Assembly: GCF_000373265.1 (NCBI RefSeq)
Contig: NZ_KB890761.1
Coordinates: 856,849 to 920,848, forward strand
Source: Pontibacter roseus DSM 17521
GTDB lineage: Bacteria; Bacteroidota; Bacteroidia; Cytophagales; Hymenobacteraceae
Length of the DNA: 64,000 bases
Reading direction: 5' to 3'
The notes under the pieces were generated by a model. That model saw only the letters and a program-made list of their open reading frames with translations. It did no database searches and had not been told where the DNA came from. How positions within the stretch are numbered: position 1 is the stretch's first letter; each line of letters starts with the position of its first letter. Positions 44,451 to 52,514 of the stretch are shown piece by piece. The translations under genes and the position numbers were made by a program.

Positions 44451-44696
44451 ATGAAAAAAGGCATTCACCCAGAATACAGAGAGGTGGTATTTCAGGATAT
44501 GACGAGTGATTTCAAATTTATCACCCGTTCTACCATGAATTCTAACGAAACTATCACAATGGAAGACGGTAAGGAATATCCAGTAATCAAAGTGGAGGTT
44601 TCTTCTGCGTCACACCCTTTCTACACTGGTAAAAACATCTTCGTGGATACTGCTGGTCGTGTGGAGCGTTTCAACACACGCTACAAGAAGAAGTAA
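44451..44696 (+). CDS. rpmE2: Ribosomal protein L31, type B (zinc-free)
   Basis: An 81-residue large-subunit protein. [28 protein letters not shown] and [31 protein letters not shown] are the L31 family pattern. There is no cysteine at all, so the CxxC zinc ligands are absent, which marks the type B, zinc-independent paralogue. No type A copy is in this window. Preceded by a -7 box, followed by a strong terminator; codon use is biased, as expected for a highly expressed gene, and no CTATACC word is present. Confidence 0.98.
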   Translation: MKKGIHPEYREVVFQDMTSDFKFITRSTMNSNETITMEDGKEYPVIKVEVSSASHPFYTGKNIFVDTAGRVERFNTRYKKK

Positions 44697-44728
44697 GCAG
44701 GTATACCTGGTTAAAACGTTTCAAGGGC

Positions 44729-44761
44729 AAAGCCTTCCTGATGTTCTCAGGAAGGCTTTTT
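44729..44761 (+). terminator. Terminator after the L31 gene
   Basis: Twelve-base arms (AAAGCCTTCCTG and CAGGAAGGCTTT) with a seven-base loop and T run, 32 bases after the stop. Confidence 0.9.
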
Positions 44762-44846
44762 CTGTTTGTCCCACACGAAAAGGCCACTCAGGGTTATGAT
44801 ATAGAGAAAATTATATATAGATTTCTAGCTAGGTTATATCCCGGTC

Positions 44847-45281
44847 ATGAAACCCAGATTCATACTCCTGTTCACGGCGGCCATGTGCTGCACGCTGGCC
44901 TCCTGCGGAAAGGACGAAAAGGAAGAAACGCCTGTGCCTGAGGCCGTAGACAAACGCGTGGTGTTTGAGGTATACACCACCACAGACTACACAAAGAGCC
45001 AGTACGCCAACCGCGAAGCCAGCATCACCCTGCGCATCAGGCGCGGCGATATGGGCATGGTCCAGGAGACCACGGTGTTCGACACCACCTTCGTCAGGGC
45101 ATTGAAGGACATCCCCCTGCAAGACGGCAAACTGGTGATAAAGAAGACGGTGCCCGCCGTGCTGAATGGCGAGGAGTGGGTGGCCATCGGGAGCGGGTAT
45201 AGCGTCGGGGATGAGGCCTTCGGCAGCAGCGAGTTCCTGCCGGCGGAGCAGCGGGAGTTCAAGGTGCGCCTTTCCCTGTAA
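44847..45281 (+). CDS. Hypothetical lipoprotein, 144 residues
   Basis: An N-terminal lipoprotein signal (MKPRFILLFTAAMCCTLASC, lipobox LASC with cysteine at 20) is followed by a charged linker (GKDEKEETPVPEAVDK) and a beta-rich domain of about 105 residues (RVVFEVYTTTDYTKSQYANREASITLRIRRG...REFKVRLSL). No family recognised. It probably sits in the outer or inner membrane facing the periplasm. It has its own terminator. One GGTATAG copy is on the sense strand. Confidence 0.78.
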   Translation: MKPRFILLFTAAMCCTLASCGKDEKEETPVPEAVDKRVVFEVYTTTDYTKSQYANREASITLRIRRGDMGMVQETTVFDTTFVRALKDIPLQDGKLVIKKTVPAVLNGEEWVAIGSGYSVGDEAFGSSEFLPAEQREFKVRLSL

Positions 45282-45309
45282 AGCATAAAGTTTCATGGGA
45301 ATAAAGTGG

Positions 45310-45346
45310 GTCTTCCTGAACTATTTCGGGAAGACTTTCTATTTTT
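45310..45346 (+). terminator. Terminator after the lipoprotein gene, overlapping the next promoter
   Basis: Eleven-base arms at 45310-45320 and 45325-45335 (one G-T wobble), four-base loop, then TTTCTATTTTT. Its T-rich tail overlaps the -7 box of the GlmU-like gene. Confidence 0.78.
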
Positions 45347-45347
45347 G
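45340..45347 (+). promoter_or_regulatory. Putative -7 box giving a leaderless GlmU-like transcript
   Basis: TATTTTTG matches TAnnTTTG and ends five bases before the ATG at 45353. With the usual 5-7 bases to the transcript start, the mRNA would begin at or next to the A of the ATG. Confidence 0.45.
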
Positions 45348-45352
45348 TAGCT

Positions 45353-46558
45353 ATGAATATCATTCTCTTTGACGAACCCACTATCCGGCAGTCGCTTTTG
45401 CCGCTGACCTTTACAAGACCGGTGGCCCAGGTGCGCGTTGGCATCCTCACCATTGCTGAAAAATGGCAGCAGTATGCAGGAGCCCATACTTCCTTCCTGA
45501 CCCAGCCCTACCTGCAGCAGAAGTTTCCGGCGCAGTTTGAGCCAGACAGCCGCTACGTGAACGGCGCCGTGTGCCCCGACCCGCAACTGGTGCAGCAGGT
45601 GAAGTCCCTGCAGCAAGGGCAGAGCCTGTGGCAAGGGGAGACACTGGTGGCCTTCCATGCCGGAAGCGATGAACTGCAAAGCGTGGAAGATTTACTCGGC
45701 TATACCTTTGCGGAGAAGCAGGAGTGCGCGCCCGACACCGTCATCCGGGAGGTATGGGAAATCTTCGTGAATAACGGGCAGCAGATACGCAACGACTTTG
45801 AGGTTATCACGGCCGGCAGGCAGAGCCAGCCCATCGGGGACAAGCATACCATCGTTTACGCCGAGGAGAATGTATTCATAGAGGAAGGGGCTAAGATTCG
45901 GGCTGCCATACTCAACGCGGAGAACGGACCCATCTACATCGGGAAGCATGCGCAGATACACGAGGGCGCCATCATCAAAGGGCCGTTTGCGGTATGTGAG
46001 CACAGCAACGTGAATGTAGGCGGTAAGATGCGCGGCGACGTAACCATTGGCCCTTATTGCAAAGTGGGGGGTGAGGTAGCGGCCTCCGTCATTTTCGGGT
46101 ATACCAACAAGGGCCACGAAGGCTACTTGGGCAACTCTGTATTGGGCGAGTGGTGCAACTTGGGAGCCGATACCAACACCTCTAACCTCAAGAACAATTA
46201 CGCAGAGGTGAAAATCTGGAACTATGCCAAAGGCGGCTTCAAGAACACCGGGCAGCAGTTCTGCGGCCTTATTATGGGCGACCACAGCAAGTGCGGCATC
46301 AACACGATGTTCAATACCGGTACGGTGGTTGGCGTGAGCGCCAACATCTTCGGGGCAGGCTACCCGCGCAACTTCATCCCTTCCTTCGCCTGGGGCGGCG
46401 CCTCCGGTTTCGAGACGTTCCAGCTGCGCAAAGCCTATGAAGTGGCCGAAAAAGTGTTGGAGCGCCGTTCCATGAGGCTTGATGACGCAGAAAAGGCTAT
46501 CTTAGCAGATATATTCGAACAGACCCAGCAATACCGGGTCTGGGACAGGAAAGCTTGA
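45353..46558 (+). CDS. GlmU-like sugar nucleotidyltransferase / left-handed beta-helix protein
   Basis: A 401-residue protein of the Bacteroidota GlmU-like type. The N-terminal half resembles a nucleotidyltransferase fold (MNIILFDEPTIRQSLLPLTFTRPVAQVRVG). The C-terminal half is a left-handed beta-helix with hexapeptide repeats (IEEGAKIRAAIL, IYIGKHAQIHEGAIIKGPFAV, TIGPYCKVGGEVAASVIFGYTNKGHEGYLGNSVLG). This suggests uridylyl- and/or acetyl-transfer to hexosamine phosphates for cell-wall precursors, but the usual GlmU pyrophosphorylase signature LxxGxGTRM is absent from the N-terminus, so the exact reaction is uncertain. The polymerase delta' gene follows after 85 bases. Confidence 0.9.
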   Translation: MNIILFDEPTIRQSLLPLTFTRPVAQVRVGILTIAEKWQQYAGAHTSFLTQPYLQQKFPAQFEPDSRYVNGAVCPDPQLVQQVKSLQQGQSLWQGETLVAFHAGSDELQSVEDLLGYTFAEKQECAPDTVIREVWEIFVNNGQQIRNDFEVITAGRQSQPIGDKHTIVYAEENVFIEEGAKIRAAILNAENGPIYIGKHAQIHEGAIIKGPFAVCEHSNVNVGGKMRGDVTIGPYCKVGGEVAASVIFGYTNKGHEGYLGNSVLGEWCNLGADTNTSNLKNNYAEVKIWNYAKGGFKNTGQQFCGLIMGDHSKCGINTMFNTGTVVGVSANIFGAGYPRNFIPSFAWGGASGFETFQLRKAYEVAEKVLERRSMRLDDAEKAILADIFEQTQQYRVWDRKA

Positions 46559-46643
46559 TGGCTGCATTGTTCAATTGCTGAATTGTTGATTCAGTAATTG
46601 AGTTCAACCATTTAGCAACCCAACCATCTAACAGTTCAATAAA

Positions 46644-47771
46644 GTGCATTTCTCGCAGATAAAAGGACATCAGGAAACCAGACAACTGCTGATAAACTCA
46701 GTGCGACAGAACCACGTGGCGCACGCGCAGCTGTTTCTGGGGCAGGAGGGGAGTGCGAACCTGGCGCTGGCGCTGGCCTATGCCACCTACATCAACTGCG
46801 AAGACAAGCAGCCTCATGATTCATGTGGAACGTGCAGCAGCTGCGTGAAAATGAACAAGCTGGTGCACCCCGACTTCAACTTCGTGATGCCAGTGACCAG
46901 CACCAAGTCCATCACCAAAGACGTGCTGAGCCAGAAGTTCCTGACGGAGTGGCGCGAGTTCGTGCTGGGCAACCCCTACCAGGGGCTGAATGAATGGATG
47001 CAGTACATTGGGGCAGAGAACAAGCAGGGTGCCATCTCCAAAGAAGAAAGCCGTCAGCTGGTGAAGCTGGTGTCGCTCAAAGCCTTTGAGGGCGACTACA
47101 AAATCGTGCTCATCTGGCTGCCGGAGCTCATGCACCCCTTTGCCGCCAACGCCCTGCTCAAGCTGCTCGAGGAGCCGCCGGCCAAAACGCTGTTCCTGCT
47201 CGTGTCGCAGTCGGCGGAGAAGCTGCTGGCCACCATCACCTCCCGTACCCAGATTGTGCAGGTGCGTGCGTTCACGGAAGAGGAGGTCATCGCCTACCTG
47301 CAGGAAAATCACAGCCTCGACCAGACCGCTGCCTACCAGATAGCGCAACTGGCGGAGGGAAGCCTGAACGCCGCCACCAAACTCACCAGCGAAATCAGCA
47401 GCGACTACTTCAGCTTCTTTACCGATTGGATGCGCAACTGCTATACCTATAAGTTTGATAAGGTGGTGGACAGCAGCGAGGAGTTCCAGAAGCTGGGCCG
47501 CGAGAACCAGAAGAACTTCCTGCTCTACGCGCTCAACCTGTTCCGCAAGGTGATGCTCTATGGTGTGGATGAGTCGTTGATTACGTTTCTGCCCTCCAAC
47601 GAGCTCGATTTCGTACAGAAGTTCTCCAAAGTCATTACGCAGGCCAATGCCGGGCAACTGGCCGAGGAGTTGAACCAGGCGCACTACCACATTGAGCGCA
47701 ACGCCAACCCGAAAATGGTTTTCGTAGATAGCTCCATCCAGATAGCGGGCTACCTGCGAAACGCTAACTAA
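46644..47771 (+). CDS. holB: DNA polymerase III delta' subunit
   Basis: Clamp-loader subunit of 375 residues. It starts with GTG at 46644 (HFSQIKGHQETRQLLINSV), because no ATG precedes the conserved IKGH block. A zinc-module is visible (INCEDKQPHDSCGTCSSCVK). The degenerate ATPase part shows VLIWLPELMHPFAANALLKLLEEPPAKTLFLLVSQ and the SRT arginine-finger-like TSRTQ. It works with DnaX and HolA to load the sliding clamp. The hemC gene follows after nine bases. The 85-base upstream gap is low-complexity AT-rich sequence with no promoter I recognise. Confidence 0.9.
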   Translation: MHFSQIKGHQETRQLLINSVRQNHVAHAQLFLGQEGSANLALALAYATYINCEDKQPHDSCGTCSSCVKMNKLVHPDFNFVMPVTSTKSITKDVLSQKFLTEWREFVLGNPYQGLNEWMQYIGAENKQGAISKEESRQLVKLVSLKAFEGDYKIVLIWLPELMHPFAANALLKLLEEPPAKTLFLLVSQSAEKLLATITSRTQIVQVRAFTEEEVIAYLQENHSLDQTAAYQIAQLAEGSLNAATKLTSEISSDYFSFFTDWMRNCYTYKFDKVVDSSEEFQKLGRENQKNFLLYALNLFRKVMLYGVDESLITFLPSNELDFVQKFSKVITQANAGQLAEELNQAHYHIERNANPKMVFVDSSIQIAGYLRNAN

Positions 47772-47780
47772 GAAGATACC

Positions 47781-48734
47781 ATGGAAAATAACACGATAAC
47801 CAAAACCATAAACATAGGTACGCGTGGCAGCAAACTGGCCTTGTGGCAGGCAAACGCCGTGGCTGACAAGCTGCAGGCGGCCGGCCTCGATACCGAGATT
47901 GTCATCATCAGCACCAAAGGCGACCAGATACTGGACAAGTCACTGGACAAACTAGGCTCTAAAGGTGTGTTCACCGAAGAGCTGGAAGTAGGCCTGCGCG
48001 AAGGCAGTATTGACATTGCCGTGCACAGCGCCAAAGACGTGCAGTCCACTATACCTGCCGATTTGGAACTGGTGGCCTTTATGGAGCGGGAAAAGGTGAA
48101 CGATGTCATTCTCTCCTTCAACCCTGATTTTAAGCTGGAACGCGACAGCACAGCCAAAATAGGCACTTCGTCTACCCGCCGCAAAGCGCTGCTGCGGAAG
48201 TACTACCCGAACGTGACCACCGCCGAGTCGCGCGGCAACCTGCAGACGCGCCTCCAGAAGTTGAAAGACGGACAGTTCGATGCGCTTATGCTGGCTTATG
48301 CCGGCGTGTTCCGCATGGGCTACGACGATTTGATTGTGCATACCTTCCCGGAAGATGAGTTCACCCCGGCCGCTGGCCAGGGCAGCGTAGCCGTGGAATG
48401 CGCCAAAGACCTAGACCCGGAGCTCAAGCAGCAGCTCCGGCAAGCGCTCAACCACGACGAGACGCACGTATGCCTGGTGGCGGAACGCGCCTTCCTGCGC
48501 ACCATGGAGGGCGGCTGCAGCATACCTTCCTTCGCACTGGCTACGCTCACACCAGAGGGCAACGTGAGCATACAGGGCGGCATCGTAAGCCTGGACGGGC
48601 AGACGCACTTAGCGGATACATTCGAAGGGACTCAGGAAGAAGCAGAAAGACTGGGGGTACAGCTGGCAGAAACCATCCTGGGACGCGGAGGCGACAAAAT
48701 ACTGAAAGACATCAGAGCCGAAAGAGGGGAATAA
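47781..48734 (+). CDS. hemC: Hydroxymethylbilane synthase (porphobilinogen deaminase)
   Basis: Polymerises four porphobilinogens to hydroxymethylbilane in haem and cobamide synthesis. 317 residues. Conserved blocks: IGTRGSKLALWQANAVADKL, VHSAKDVQST, IGTSSTRRKALL, RGNLQTRLQKL and the cofactor-attachment cysteine in EGGCSIPSF. Complete. It follows the polymerase gene by nine bases and ends at a strong terminator. No other hem genes are adjacent, so the pathway is dispersed in this genome. One sense CTATACC word. Confidence 0.98.
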   Translation: MENNTITKTINIGTRGSKLALWQANAVADKLQAAGLDTEIVIISTKGDQILDKSLDKLGSKGVFTEELEVGLREGSIDIAVHSAKDVQSTIPADLELVAFMEREKVNDVILSFNPDFKLERDSTAKIGTSSTRRKALLRKYYPNVTTAESRGNLQTRLQKLKDGQFDALMLAYAGVFRMGYDDLIVHTFPEDEFTPAAGQGSVAVECAKDLDPELKQQLRQALNHDETHVCLVAERAFLRTMEGGCSIPSFALATLTPEGNVSIQGGIVSLDGQTHLADTFEGTQEEAERLGVQLAETILGRGGDKILKDIRAERGE

Positions 48735-48748
48735 GTAACAGCCATACT

Positions 48749-48793
48749 AAAAGAAACAGGCCATCTGCAGTAAGTAGATGGCCTGTTTCTTTT
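48749..48793 (+). terminator. Terminator after hemC, bidirectional
   Basis: Eighteen-base arms (AAAAGAAACAGGCCATCT and AGATGGCCTGTTTCTTTT) with a nine-base loop, between convergent hemC and the AGCS gene. Confidence 0.92.
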
Positions 48794-48806
48794 GGGGTGG
48801 TTATAC

Positions 48807-50357
48807 CTATACCTGTGCAGCCTCCACCGCTTCTTCGGTGAGCGGCCGCTTTTTATCCGACCGCGCGTAGGTCAGAAATTCCTGCATCTCCTTTTTCACC
48901 ACGGGAGCCAAAATGTAAACACCTATCAGGTTCGGGATACTCATCGCGAAGAGCATAGCGTCAGAGAAGGCGACTACACTGTTAAGTTGGATAGGAGCCC
49001 CCAACACGACAAAGGCGCAGAAAAGCATCTTGAAAGAGACGTCGGCTGCTCTGGTGTGACCAAACAGGTATGTCCAGGACTTGAGGCCGTAGTAGGACCA
49101 GGTAATCATGGTAGAGAAAGCGAACAGGATAACGGCCGCAGCCAGGACAAGCGGGAACCAGTCAATCACCGTAGCGAATGCGGTGGATGTCAGTGCAATG
49201 CCGTCACCAGTATCTTGGGTATAGGCGCCGGTCACGACAATCACTAGGGCCGTCATGGTGCACACGATGACCGTGTCGATGAAAGGCTCCAGAGAGGCCA
49301 CAAAGCCTTCTGTGACCGGTACATTCGTTTTCACGGCGGAGTGTGCGATGGAGGCGGAGCCTATACCTGCCTCATTGGAAAACAATCCACGTCGCAGGCC
49401 CTGTATCATGACACCTACTATACCTCCGCCAAGAGCGGTGCTGGTGAAGGCTCCTTCAAAAATAGCTGCAAACGCCGCCGGAATCTGGGAGAAGTTGACG
49501 GAAAGCACCACGATGGCTGCCACGATATAGATGCCGCACATCAGGGGCACTATCTTTTCAGTCACGCGCGCAATGCTTTTCATGCCACCTATAATGACCA
49601 AGCCCACTAGCACAGCCATCACCAGCCCGAACACCCAAGCATTGCCACCCCCGAAGAAGGAGCCCTCTGCTCCACCCGTAACCGAAATAACCTGCTGCGT
49701 CGCCTGGTTTATCTGGAACATGTTGCCAGCCCCGATGGCCCCTCCGATGCACATTACGGCAAAGAACGCAGCCAGGAATCGGCCCAACCCCTTCATGCCA
49801 CGCTCGCTCAGGCCCTTGTTCAGGTAATGCATCGGTCCTCCCGAAACAGTGCCATCGGCATGCACGTCCCGGTACTTCACACCCAGTGTGCACGAAACGA
49901 ACTTAGAGGACATCCCAAATATACCCGCCATAATCATCCAGAATGTAGCACCCGGACCACCCAAGGAAATGGCAATGGCCACACCGGCAATGTTGCCCAG
50001 GCCTACCGTTCCCGAAACAGCGGCCGTCAGCGCTTGGAAGTGGGATACTTCGCCAGCGGCATCAGGCTGGTTATACTTGCCGCGCACAATGTCTAGGGCA
50101 TGTTTGAAGCCTCTGATGTTGATAAAACCCAGATAGATGGTGAAGAATACAGCACCAAACAGTAGCCAAACCAGTATCAGCGGGATGCCCACGCCTCCAA
50201 GTTGTACTTCATAGAAGATGATGCTGGATATGAACTCTGCAGTAGGGCCTACAGCAGCATCAATCTTTTCGTCTATAGAGGTAGCCTGGGGTGCACGTGC
50301 CGTCGCACTGGCAAAGGAAGTCAGACAGGGACCTAAAAAGAGTAGGATTTTTTTCAT
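48807..50357 (-). CDS. Alanine/glycine:cation symporter (AGCS family)
   Basis: A 516-residue sodium:amino-acid symporter with about 11 helices. Family blocks: HFQALTAAVSGTVGLGNIAGVAIAISLGGPGATFWMIMAGIFGMSSKFVSCTLG, GGPMHYLNKGL, and FSNEAGIGSASIAHSAVKTNVPVTEGFVA. It carries an N-terminal hydrophobic stretch (MKKILLFLGPCLTSFASATARA) that resembles a signal peptide before the first helix, which is seen in some Bacteroidota members. The stop codon TAG is itself the last three bases of a GGTATAG word. Substrate is likely alanine or glycine by family. Confidence 0.94.
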   Translation of the reverse strand: MKKILLFLGPCLTSFASATARAPQATSIDEKIDAAVGPTAEFISSIIFYEVQLGGVGIPLILVWLLFGAVFFTIYLGFINIRGFKHALDIVRGKYNQPDAAGEVSHFQALTAAVSGTVGLGNIAGVAIAISLGGPGATFWMIMAGIFGMSSKFVSCTLGVKYRDVHADGTVSGGPMHYLNKGLSERGMKGLGRFLAAFFAVMCIGGAIGAGNMFQINQATQQVISVTGGAEGSFFGGGNAWVFGLVMAVLVGLVIIGGMKSIARVTEKIVPLMCGIYIVAAIVVLSVNFSQIPAAFAAIFEGAFTSTALGGGIVGVMIQGLRRGLFSNEAGIGSASIAHSAVKTNVPVTEGFVASLEPFIDTVIVCTMTALVIVVTGAYTQDTGDGIALTSTAFATVIDWFPLVLAAAVILFAFSTMITWSYYGLKSWTYLFGHTRAADVSFKMLFCAFVVLGAPIQLNSVVAFSDAMLFAMSIPNLIGVYILAPVVKKEMQEFLTYARSDKKRPLTEEAVEAAQV

Positions 50358-50651
50358 AGAAGGAAGCTAGTTAGGATGGTCAGCAATGTTTAATATAATT
50401 TTTTTCGAGGGGAACAGGAAATCAGCCCCAGAATTACTTTGTCAGGTTCAGCAAAAAGTTGACAAAGTGCAAGCTTGGTTGTGCTGAATTGTAAGTAATC
50501 ACTGCGAATGACGATAAGGGTTGGCCTTCGGTGAAAATTGAAGAATGAGGATAACAGCACAGAAATATAGAGCAGAATGTAAAAAGGTGCCAAAAAGGCT
50601 TAATTTTGAGATTGTGACCATTGTCCTATACCTCAAACCTATACTTGCACG

Positions 50652-51278
50652 ATGAATCCGCTGAAGAAAATAGCCCTTTCCATGTTGCTGTTGGCATGTA
50701 TGCCATTAGCCGCGTTTGCCCAGAAAGCCCCTAAAGGCAAAGACCAGTTGGTAACCATCTCCACTCCCCTGGGAGAGATGCGGCTCATACTGTTCGACGA
50801 CACCCCCAAGCATAAAGAAAACTTCCTGAAACTGGCCAAAAGCGGCTTTTACGACGGCACCACCTTTCACCGTGTAGTGGACGGCTTCATGATTCAGGGC
50901 GGCGACCCCAAGTCGAAGCAGGGCAACACCATGAACATTGACTACAACGTGCCCGCCGAGATTCTGCCAAAGTACAAGCACCAACGTGGCGCCGTGGCTG
51001 CCGCCCGCCTGGATGACCGGGTGAACCCGCAGCGCGCCTCCAGCGGCTCCCAGTTCTACATCGTGGAGAACCATAACGGAACTCCCCAGCTCGACGAGGC
51101 CTATACCGTGTTCGGGCAGGTGGTAGACGGCCTGGAGGTGATAGACAAGATAGCCTCACAACCCAAAGACGGCCGTGACCGTCCGCTTTCCGACATCAAG
51201 ATGACGGTGAAAGTGGAGGAGGTGAAGAAGAAGAAAATCGCCAAGAAGTACGACTACGACTATAGCCAGAACGACTAG
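50652..51278 (+). CDS. Exported cyclophilin peptidyl-prolyl isomerase
   Basis: A 208-residue cyclophilin with a signal peptide (KKIALSMLLLACMPLAAFA, then QKAPKGKDQ). The active-site motif FHRVVDGFMIQGGDP holds the catalytic arginine; SSGSQFYIVENHNGTPQLDEAYTVFGQVVDGLEVIDKI completes the fold. A lysine-rich tail (KVEEVKKKKIAKKYDYDY) follows. It accelerates proline isomerisation during periplasmic folding, adding to the two parvulin foldases at 13-17 kb. One sense CTATACC word. The preceding 294 bases contain possible weak -7 boxes (TAATTTTG at 50601; TATACTTG at 50640) but no firm promoter. Confidence 0.95.
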   Translation: MNPLKKIALSMLLLACMPLAAFAQKAPKGKDQLVTISTPLGEMRLILFDDTPKHKENFLKLAKSGFYDGTTFHRVVDGFMIQGGDPKSKQGNTMNIDYNVPAEILPKYKHQRGAVAAARLDDRVNPQRASSGSQFYIVENHNGTPQLDEAYTVFGQVVDGLEVIDKIASQPKDGRDRPLSDIKMTVKVEEVKKKKIAKKYDYDYSQND

Positions 51279-51432
51279 CCGGTCCTCTAGCCATGCACAT
51301 TTCCATCTCCCTGCTCTCCCGTAAGGTATAGCATTTCCCTTGTCACAGGTATAGCTCTTCCTTTTGGCGAGGACGGGAGATGATTATTCAAGGGCTCTTG
51401 CCAATCGAGCCGCATATCCATATTTTATTAAC

Positions 51433-52338
51433 ATGAAAAGAATACTCATTACAGGCTCTAACGGCCTGCTGGGCCAGAAACTGGCCTCTCTGTTGCTCCC
51501 TCGCACTGACGTGCAGCTACTTGCTACCAGCCGCGGCGATAATAAACTGGCTGACATCTTTCCAACTCTCTCCTTCGCCTCTCTGGATGTGACGAATCGC
51601 AAGGAGGTTGACAGGGTGGTGCGCGAGTTTCAGCCGACGCACCTCATCCATACAGCTGCCATGACCAACGTGGATCAATGCGAGACCGACCGGGAAGGCG
51701 CTCTGCGGCTCAACCGGGATGCCGTGGCCCATGTGGTGGAGGCCTGCGAGAAGCACAATGTGCACCTCATCCACCTTTCCACAGACTTCATTTTCGATGG
51801 CCAGGCCGGACCCTACGATGAAGAGGCGGCAGCCAACCCCATCAGCTTCTATGGCGAGACCAAGCTGATGGCTGAGAAGCTGGTGCAACAGGCGAAATGT
51901 AAGTGGGCCATCCTGCGCACCGTGCTGGTGTATGGTGTGGTGCATGACTACGGCCGTACCAACATTGTGCTGTGGGTGCGCGACAGCCTGCAGGCAGGCA
52001 AGGTGATAAAGGTGGTGGATGACCAGTTCAGGACACCAACGCTAGCCGAGGACCTGGCCATGGGCTGCTGGCTGGCCGTGAAGAAGGACGCAGAAGGCGT
52101 TTTCAATATCTCCGGCAAAGAAATGTACACCCCTTACCAGATGGCCATGATTGTAGCCGACTACTTCGAGCTCAATAAGTCCCTGATTGACAAAGCCGAT
52201 GCCAGTACCTTCTCGCAGCCGGCACAGCGTCCGCCGCGCACCGGGTTCATCATCACCAAGGCCGAAAACGAGTTGGGCTATGCCCCGCATACCTTTCTGG
52301 AAGGCATAGCCATAGTGGCCCGCCAAGCGAAGGGATAG
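51433..52338 (+). CDS. dTDP-4-dehydrorhamnose reductase-like SDR (RmlD family)
   Basis: A 301-residue extended SDR from the ATG at 51433. The cofactor motif is ITGSNGLLGQKLA at 5-17. RmlD-like blocks follow: THLIHTAAMTNVDQCE, HLIHLSTDFIFDGQAGPYDEEAAANPISFYGETKLMAEKLV (YxxTK active site), and FRTPTLAEDLAMG. RmlD makes dTDP-L-rhamnose, but no rml genes flank it, and close relatives have other sugar or lipid roles, so I give only the family. An in-frame start at 51364 adds 23 residues before the cofactor fold and is unlikely. Confidence 0.9.
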   Translation: MKRILITGSNGLLGQKLASLLLPRTDVQLLATSRGDNKLADIFPTLSFASLDVTNRKEVDRVVREFQPTHLIHTAAMTNVDQCETDREGALRLNRDAVAHVVEACEKHNVHLIHLSTDFIFDGQAGPYDEEAAANPISFYGETKLMAEKLVQQAKCKWAILRTVLVYGVVHDYGRTNIVLWVRDSLQAGKVIKVVDDQFRTPTLAEDLAMGCWLAVKKDAEGVFNISGKEMYTPYQMAMIVADYFELNKSLIDKADASTFSQPAQRPPRTGFIITKAENELGYAPHTFLEGIAIVARQAKG

Positions 52339-52514
52339 GCGGTCGGTGCCGTTGCCGGACTCACCGCTTGTTTTAAGTTGTAGGCGCTGTATTAAAAATA
52401 TGGAATTTAGTATGGTTCAATCACAAGCATTGTTTAAATTGGATGCTTTAATTCCGCTTACTAGAACCAACACTAAACCAACTAATCTAAACCAATCAAC
52501 TTTTACCCCTTTGT

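Noticed and set aside
52336..52375. Possible terminator after the RmlD-like gene (GGCGGT...ACCGCTTGTTTT)
   Set aside because: The arms are only five or six bases with a long loop, much weaker than other terminators in the window.
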